Assembly (NCBI GenBank): GCA_002352125.1
Contig: DEHU01000245.1
Location: 2,825-10,548 of the forward strand
Length of the DNA: 7,724 nucleotides
Direction: 5' to 3'
From: Competibacteraceae bacterium UBA2792
Lineage (GTDB): Bacteria > Pseudomonadota > Gammaproteobacteria > Competibacterales > Competibacteraceae
Part shown: positions 7,021 through 7,724 of the stretch, piece by piece
How positions within the stretch are numbered: position 1 is the first letter of the stretch
How the letters are laid out: each line of letters opens with the position of its first letter
Made by a program: the position numbers and the translations under genes
Notes under the pieces: model-generated
What the model was told of the DNA's origin: nothing
Database searches by the model: none
Seen by the model: the letters and a program-made list of their open reading frames with translations, nothing else

Positions 7021-7724
7021 ATGCCCAGTTTCATCGTTCGCCGCGCACCCGTCGCACCCGTCGTCGAGCTATCCGTATCGCCTCTGCTAAGCCGCATTTA
7101 TGCCGCGCGCAACGTCCGCTCCACCGTCGAACTGGACAAAGCGTTGCGCCACTTGACTCCACCCACCGCGCTTCGAAACATCGAACGGGCGATAGATTTG
7201 CTGCACGCTGCTTTGCGCGACCGCTGGCGCATCTTGATCGTCGCCGATTTCGATGCCGACGGCGCGACCGGTTGCGCGCTGGCTGTCCGGGGCTTGCGCG
7301 CGCTCGGCGCCGCCGAAGTCGGCTACAGGGTCCCGAACCGTTTCGAACACGGCTACGGCCTGACTCCGGAAATCGTGGCGGTGGCGGCCGAAGATCGACC
7401 CGACCTGTTAATTACGGTCGATAACGGCATCGCCAGCCACGATGGCGTGCGCGCGGCCCAAGCCTCGGGCATCAAGGTCCTGATCACCGACCATCACCCT
7501 CCGGGCCGGGACCTGCCGCCGGCCGAAGCCATCGTCGATCCCAATTTGCCGGACGACGAATTTCCCAGCAAGCATCTGGCTGGGGTCGGAGTGATGTTTT
7601 ACGTGCTGACGGCGCTGCGGGCGCGGCTGCGGGAAACCGGCTGGTTCATCGAGCGCGGCCTGATCGAGCCGAATCTGGCTCACTATCTCGATTTGGTGGC
7701 TTTCGGCACGGTGGCGGACGTGGT
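7021..7724 (+). CDS. recJ: Single-stranded-DNA-specific 5'-3' exonuclease RecJ, 3'-truncated by window edge
   Basis: The frame opens at ATG 7021 (in-frame TAA at 6988-6990 upstream) and runs off the right edge after 234 codons; the full enzyme is about 570-580 residues. RecJ degrades 5' single-stranded ends in the RecF recombination pathway, base-excision repair and mismatch repair. The DHH-phosphoesterase motifs are present: ADFDADGAT (75-83; D76, D78, D80), TVDNGI (132-137; D134), TDHH (156-159) and GTVADV (229-234). Also visible are VPNRFEHGYGL (104-114) and FPSKHLAGVGVMFYV (181-195), which match the E. coli protein closely. Motif I reads VADFDADGATG where E. coli has VGDFDADGATS; the metal-binding aspartates are kept. 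No strong ribosome binding site is visible. The gap after the binding-protein gene is 106 bases, so recJ may have its own promoter. Confidence 0.97.
   Translation, partial: MPSFIVRRAPVAPVVELSVSPLLSRIYAARNVRSTVELDKALRHLTPPTALRNIERAIDLLHAALRDRWRILIVADFDADGATGCALAVRGLRALGAAEVGYRVPNRFEHGYGLTPEIVAVAAEDRPDLLITVDNGIASHDGVRAAQASGIKVLITDHHPPGRDLPPAEAIVDPNLPDDEFPSKHLAGVGVMFYVLTALRARLRETGWFIERGLIEPNLAHYLDLVAFGTVADV
7045..7062 (+). repeat. Perfect 9-bp tandem repeat in the recJ N-terminal coding region
   Basis: GCACCCGTC occurs twice in tandem (7045-7053 and 7054-7062) and encodes Ala-Pro-Val twice (residues 9-14 of RecJ). It keeps the frame and lies before the first conserved block, so it is unlikely to affect catalysis. 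Confidence 0.9.

Noticed and set aside
6981..7424. 147-codon + strand frame overlapping the start of recJ
   Set aside because: It is Arg-rich and out of frame with recJ, whose motifs (ADFDADG, VDNGI, TDHH) are clear in the frame starting at 7021.

Overview
The window is GC-rich coding DNA with every gene on the + strand. Best guess is a gammaproteobacterium. The alanine aminotransferase, homoserine dehydrogenase and RecJ all read closely like their Escherichia coli or gammaproteobacterial forms. The RpfE-type gene near recJ and the Uma2 gene fit environmental, high-GC members such as the Competibacter/Chromatiales-type groups. The lineage is inferred from remembered protein similarity, not from a search.

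Layout. Positions 1-492 are the 3' part of a Uma2-family (DUF820) putative nuclease gene whose start lies off the left edge. Positions 520-1056 encode a small lipoprotein with an NTF2-like look; its start codon sits in a perfect 15-bp tandem duplication. Positions 1278-2225 encode a 315-residue protein of unknown role with the Cys and His signatures of an NlpC/P60 (papain-like) peptidase but no signal peptide. A 9-bp-stem hairpin at 2273-2297 separates it from the metabolic block.

Metabolic block. alaC (2455-3675, GTG start) and hom (3684-5006) are 8 bases apart and probably form one transcript. AlaC makes alanine from pyruvate. Hom commits aspartate semialdehyde to threonine and methionine and carries a C-terminal ACT domain for feedback control. 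Threonine synthase (thrC), a frequent neighbour of hom, is not here. The next gene (5029-6078) is instead an RpfE-type (COG4255-like) conserved protein.

Right part. An AT-rich stretch (6079-6152) leads into a periplasmic family-3 amino-acid-binding protein gene (6153-6914) with no ABC permease or ATPase gene beside it. The window ends inside recJ (7021 onward), the single-strand-specific 5'-3' exonuclease. RpfE-type genes and recJ are known neighbours in other Proteobacteria, so the binding-protein gene looks inserted between them.

The two larger gaps, 1057-1277 and 2226-2454, are each under 300 bases. Apart from the hairpin I found no RNA gene, CRISPR array, insertion sequence or convincing small gene in them. 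Most of the window is ordinary housekeeping DNA. The least explained element is the NlpC/P60-like protein.
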